The notes under the pieces: model-generated | What the model saw: only the letters and a program-made list of their open reading frames with translations | Told to the model about the DNA's origin: nothing | Database searches by the model: none | Assembly (NCBI GenBank): GCA_944321735.1 | Contig: CALUMK010000014.1 | Location: forward strand, 1 to 64,000 | Origin: an uncultured Bacteroidales bacterium | Lineage (GTDB): Bacteria; Bacteroidota; Bacteroidia; Bacteroidales; P3 | Length of the DNA stretch: 64,000 bases | Direction of reading: 5' to 3' | Part shown: positions 62,145-64,000 of the stretch, one piece after another | Position numbering within the stretch: position 1 is the first letter of the stretch | Layout of the letters: each line of letters begins with the position of its first letter | Made by a program: the position numbers and the translations under genes

Positions 62145-62218
62145 CAGTCAGCGTTTGGTTTAATGTATCCCGCTTTATGGACGGTGTTTCTTTTGTTTCA
62201 AACAGGTAAAGCTCGGAA

Positions 62219-62226
62219 CAAAGATA
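62219..62226 (-). promoter_or_regulatory. Predicted -7 box of the TPR/LuxR regulator gene
   Basis: TATCTTTG on the minus strand matches TAnnTTTG, about 75 bases upstream of the start codon. The remaining 300 bp to the divergent gene hold no other gene. Confidence 0.5.
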
Positions 62227-62522
62227 ATCCAATCGGGAGAATTGTGCCGGTTCGATGGGCAAGGAATATGGCGGTGGCTTGGAAAAATCTACGTTTTTTG
62301 TCTTCCCAGTCCTTTGGTTTATGATGTTTATTCATTGAAAACAAAATGATTGTTGATTTGACTAAGGAAAAGATAAGTACGTTTCCGGCAGAGATAAAAT
62401 TTTTGTCGGGGGACAAAAGGAGTGTCGGGAAATGAAAAGCCCTACTTTTATATCGAACCCGGATGGCGGGTTCCTCTGTACCGATGCAAGGCAAAATATC
62501 ATAAACCAAAAATATCACGATT

Positions 62523-64000
62523 ATGAAACGATTGTTCATGTTTTTTGCAATGCTGGCAGGTTGCTTGGCAGCATCCAATGCCACGGTGGTGACCGGGGAT
62601 GTCACGTTCGATTACTACGGGAATCCGCAACCGGTCAATTCGGGGACGGTTGTCCTGAACCAAGAAGGTTCTGCGGTCCATTCGGTGTCGGTGGTTACCG
62701 GGTATGATCCCCAGACCTACCGCTCCTATGCCCGCTATGCCATCGAAGGCGTGGCCGAAGGGACGTATACGCTGGTCTTCAGGGGGCAGGGCTACGGGAG
62801 CGTGAAATCCTACACGGCGCAGGTGACCGTGGACCCCGGCGTGGATACCTTGACCTATGACATTGCGGCGGAAGACGACCCGACGCATGTGTTCATGACG
62901 GTTGTCACCTACCAAGGCCCGTATTCGTGGAATTCGCCGACGGTACCGGGAGTGGAAGTCACATGTACGTTGGCCGACGAGGTCCAGGAAGGGACAACCG
63001 ACTCGTATGGTTCGATCCAGTTTTTCTGCGATACCTCCAGCCTGTACACCCTTTCTTTCCACAAGGAGGGCTATGAAGACACGAGTTTCGAGACCAAAGC
63101 CGTGGAGTCCTCTTATTACGGAGGCGTGTCGGCCAAGCGGGTGCAAGTCTATCTGACCGAAGACCTTGGCGTGCAGGTGGCCGTTTCCGGGAAAGTGACC
63201 TTGGATGGTGAAGAATGGGATGAGTTCCTGTCCATGAGCACCGAGCAGATTGCGCTTGTTTCGTCTTTGGACAAGACCTATGCGAGCCGGGTCGTGAACG
63301 GGGCTTATTCCTTTCCGGAGGTAACCGTGGGGGATGCCCGTTTTTTCGTCCAGAACACTTCCGGCTACACGGCAGCGGAGTCCAGGAATTTCCGTGTCAA
63401 GACCCCGGCGGACGGAGCCGTGACGATTGCCGGGGATGCCGGGGATACCTTTACCCAGGATATCGTCATTGAACGGATCGGGGCGACGGTGACAGGCCGG
63501 GTGACCGGTACGGACGGAGCGGCTTTGCGGAACCAGGCGTTTGTCCGTATGGAAAGCTCCGATACCGTGTACTCGGCTTATACGGATTATTCGGGTGCTT
63601 TCAGCATGGACGGGATTCCGGAAGGCACGTATGCCTTGCAACTGACTTCTGCAGGCATGGACACGGCCACCGGGCAGGTAGAGGTCGACTTTGCCGCTTT
63701 GGGTACCGGCTCGGTCAATGCCGGGACTTTTGAACTGAGTCCGGTCGCCACGGATATCAGGCTTTACGGCATAGCACGTTATTATAACAATTCGCTATAT
63801 CGTTACGATACGGTGGCCGGGATGCTTTTCTCGGTTTACGATTCGGCCGGCGTGGTGCTGATTGATTCGGTACGAGCCGATGACAAGGGTTGGTTCGAGA
63901 CTACGATACATGGGTATTTGAACGAATATTATACGATTAGCTGCACGCATCCCTCTATCAACGATTATACGACAAGCTTGTTCGTCACTGCCGATGCGAT
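62523..64000 (+). CDS. Large secreted protein with carboxypeptidase-regulatory-like repeats (partial)
   Basis: Open from ATG at 62523 to the window end, at least 492 residues. A signal peptide (RLFMFFAMLAGCLAASNA) is followed by repeated Ig-like, CarboxypepD_reg-type domains with the pattern VTGDVTFDYYGNPQPVNSGTVVL .. IEGVAEGTYTLVFRGQGYG, GKVTLDG .. FPEVTVGDARFFV, TGRVTGTDGAALRNQAFV .. SGAFSMDGIPEGTYALQLTSAGM. Such proteins in T9SS bacteria usually carry a C-terminal sorting domain, which would lie outside the window. TACTTTTA upstream (near 62443) is one base off a -7 box. Confidence 0.75.
   Translation, partial: MKRLFMFFAMLAGCLAASNATVVTGDVTFDYYGNPQPVNSGTVVLNQEGSAVHSVSVVTGYDPQTYRSYARYAIEGVAEGTYTLVFRGQGYGSVKSYTAQVTVDPGVDTLTYDIAAEDDPTHVFMTVVTYQGPYSWNSPTVPGVEVTCTLADEVQEGTTDSYGSIQFFCDTSSLYTLSFHKEGYEDTSFETKAVESSYYGGVSAKRVQVYLTEDLGVQVAVSGKVTLDGEEWDEFLSMSTEQIALVSSLDKTYASRVVNGAYSFPEVTVGDARFFVQNTSGYTAAESRNFRVKTPADGAVTIAGDAGDTFTQDIVIERIGATVTGRVTGTDGAALRNQAFVRMESSDTVYSAYTDYSGAFSMDGIPEGTYALQLTSAGMDTATGQVEVDFAALGTGSVNAGTFELSPVATDIRLYGIARYYNNSLYRYDTVAGMLFSVYDSAGVVLIDSVRADDKGWFETTIHGYLNEYYTISCTHPSINDYTTSLFVTADA

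Overview
The window looks like a chromosome segment of a member of the Bacteroidota, most likely order Bacteroidales. The signs are promoters of the TAnnTTTG (-7) type, a SusC-like TonB receptor with a carboxypeptidase-like N-terminal domain, lipoproteins, C-terminal type IX secretion (T9SS) sorting domains, a MurE with the DNPR motif of meso-diaminopimelate ligases, a glycine-lipid acyltransferase pair, and a mutA-type propionate enzyme. Genus cannot be decided from the sequence.

Layout. 1-2.2 kb: a cation diffusion facilitator and a HigB/HigA-type toxin-antitoxin pair lie between two inverted copies of a 195-bp mobile repeat, one of which is inserted in the toxin gene. 2.2-16 kb: a YbaK-like deacylase, then two minus-strand transcription units that look like one envelope transport system (lipoprotein / PepSY protein / ABC ATPase / permease / DUF4857, and TonB receptor / DUF4876 lipoprotein / DUF6850 barrel), with a DUF4143 ATPase on the other strand. 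Both units carry the same paired 18-bp near-palindrome at the same distance from their promoters. 16-18 kb: an AAA-ATPase/PD-(D/E)XK gene broken by a fold-back repeat. 18-22 kb: a tyrosine recombinase, a 144-bp segment between perfect 21-bp inverted repeats, and a secreted leucine-rich repeat protein, an apparent phase-variation switch. 22-31 kb: mutA without an adjacent mutB, mntP, queD, apbE, a fused NapH/NapG-like polyferredoxin and a ferredoxin-type aldo/keto reductase. 31-34 kb: a 36-residue membrane protein, engB and the glsB/glsA-like acyltransferases. 34-50.5 kb: the division and cell wall cluster mraZ-rsmH-ftsL-ftsI-murE-mraY-murD'-ftsW-murG-murC-ftsQ-ftsA-ftsZ, in which murD is reduced to its C-terminal domain, closed by a strong bidirectional terminator. 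50.5-64 kb: a T9SS-type surface protein with seven MBG-like modules, two outer membrane barrel proteins, a choloylglycine-hydrolase-like enzyme, two paralogous lipoproteins, tRNA-Lys, a TPR/LuxR regulator and the start of a large secreted protein.

The most notable non-coding content is three dispersed repeat families: (1) a 195-bp MITE-like element with 20-bp terminal inverted repeats and 5-bp target duplications, plus short 25-bp derivatives; (2) 105-210 bp fold-back elements sharing a core around GCGTACTT..GTACGTGACC, several of which begin exactly at a stop codon; (3) a short GCAAAG(A/G)TAGTG(C/A)AA.. unit upstream of genes. Families 1 and 2 have each inactivated a gene in this window. All functional assignments come from reading motifs; no database search was run.
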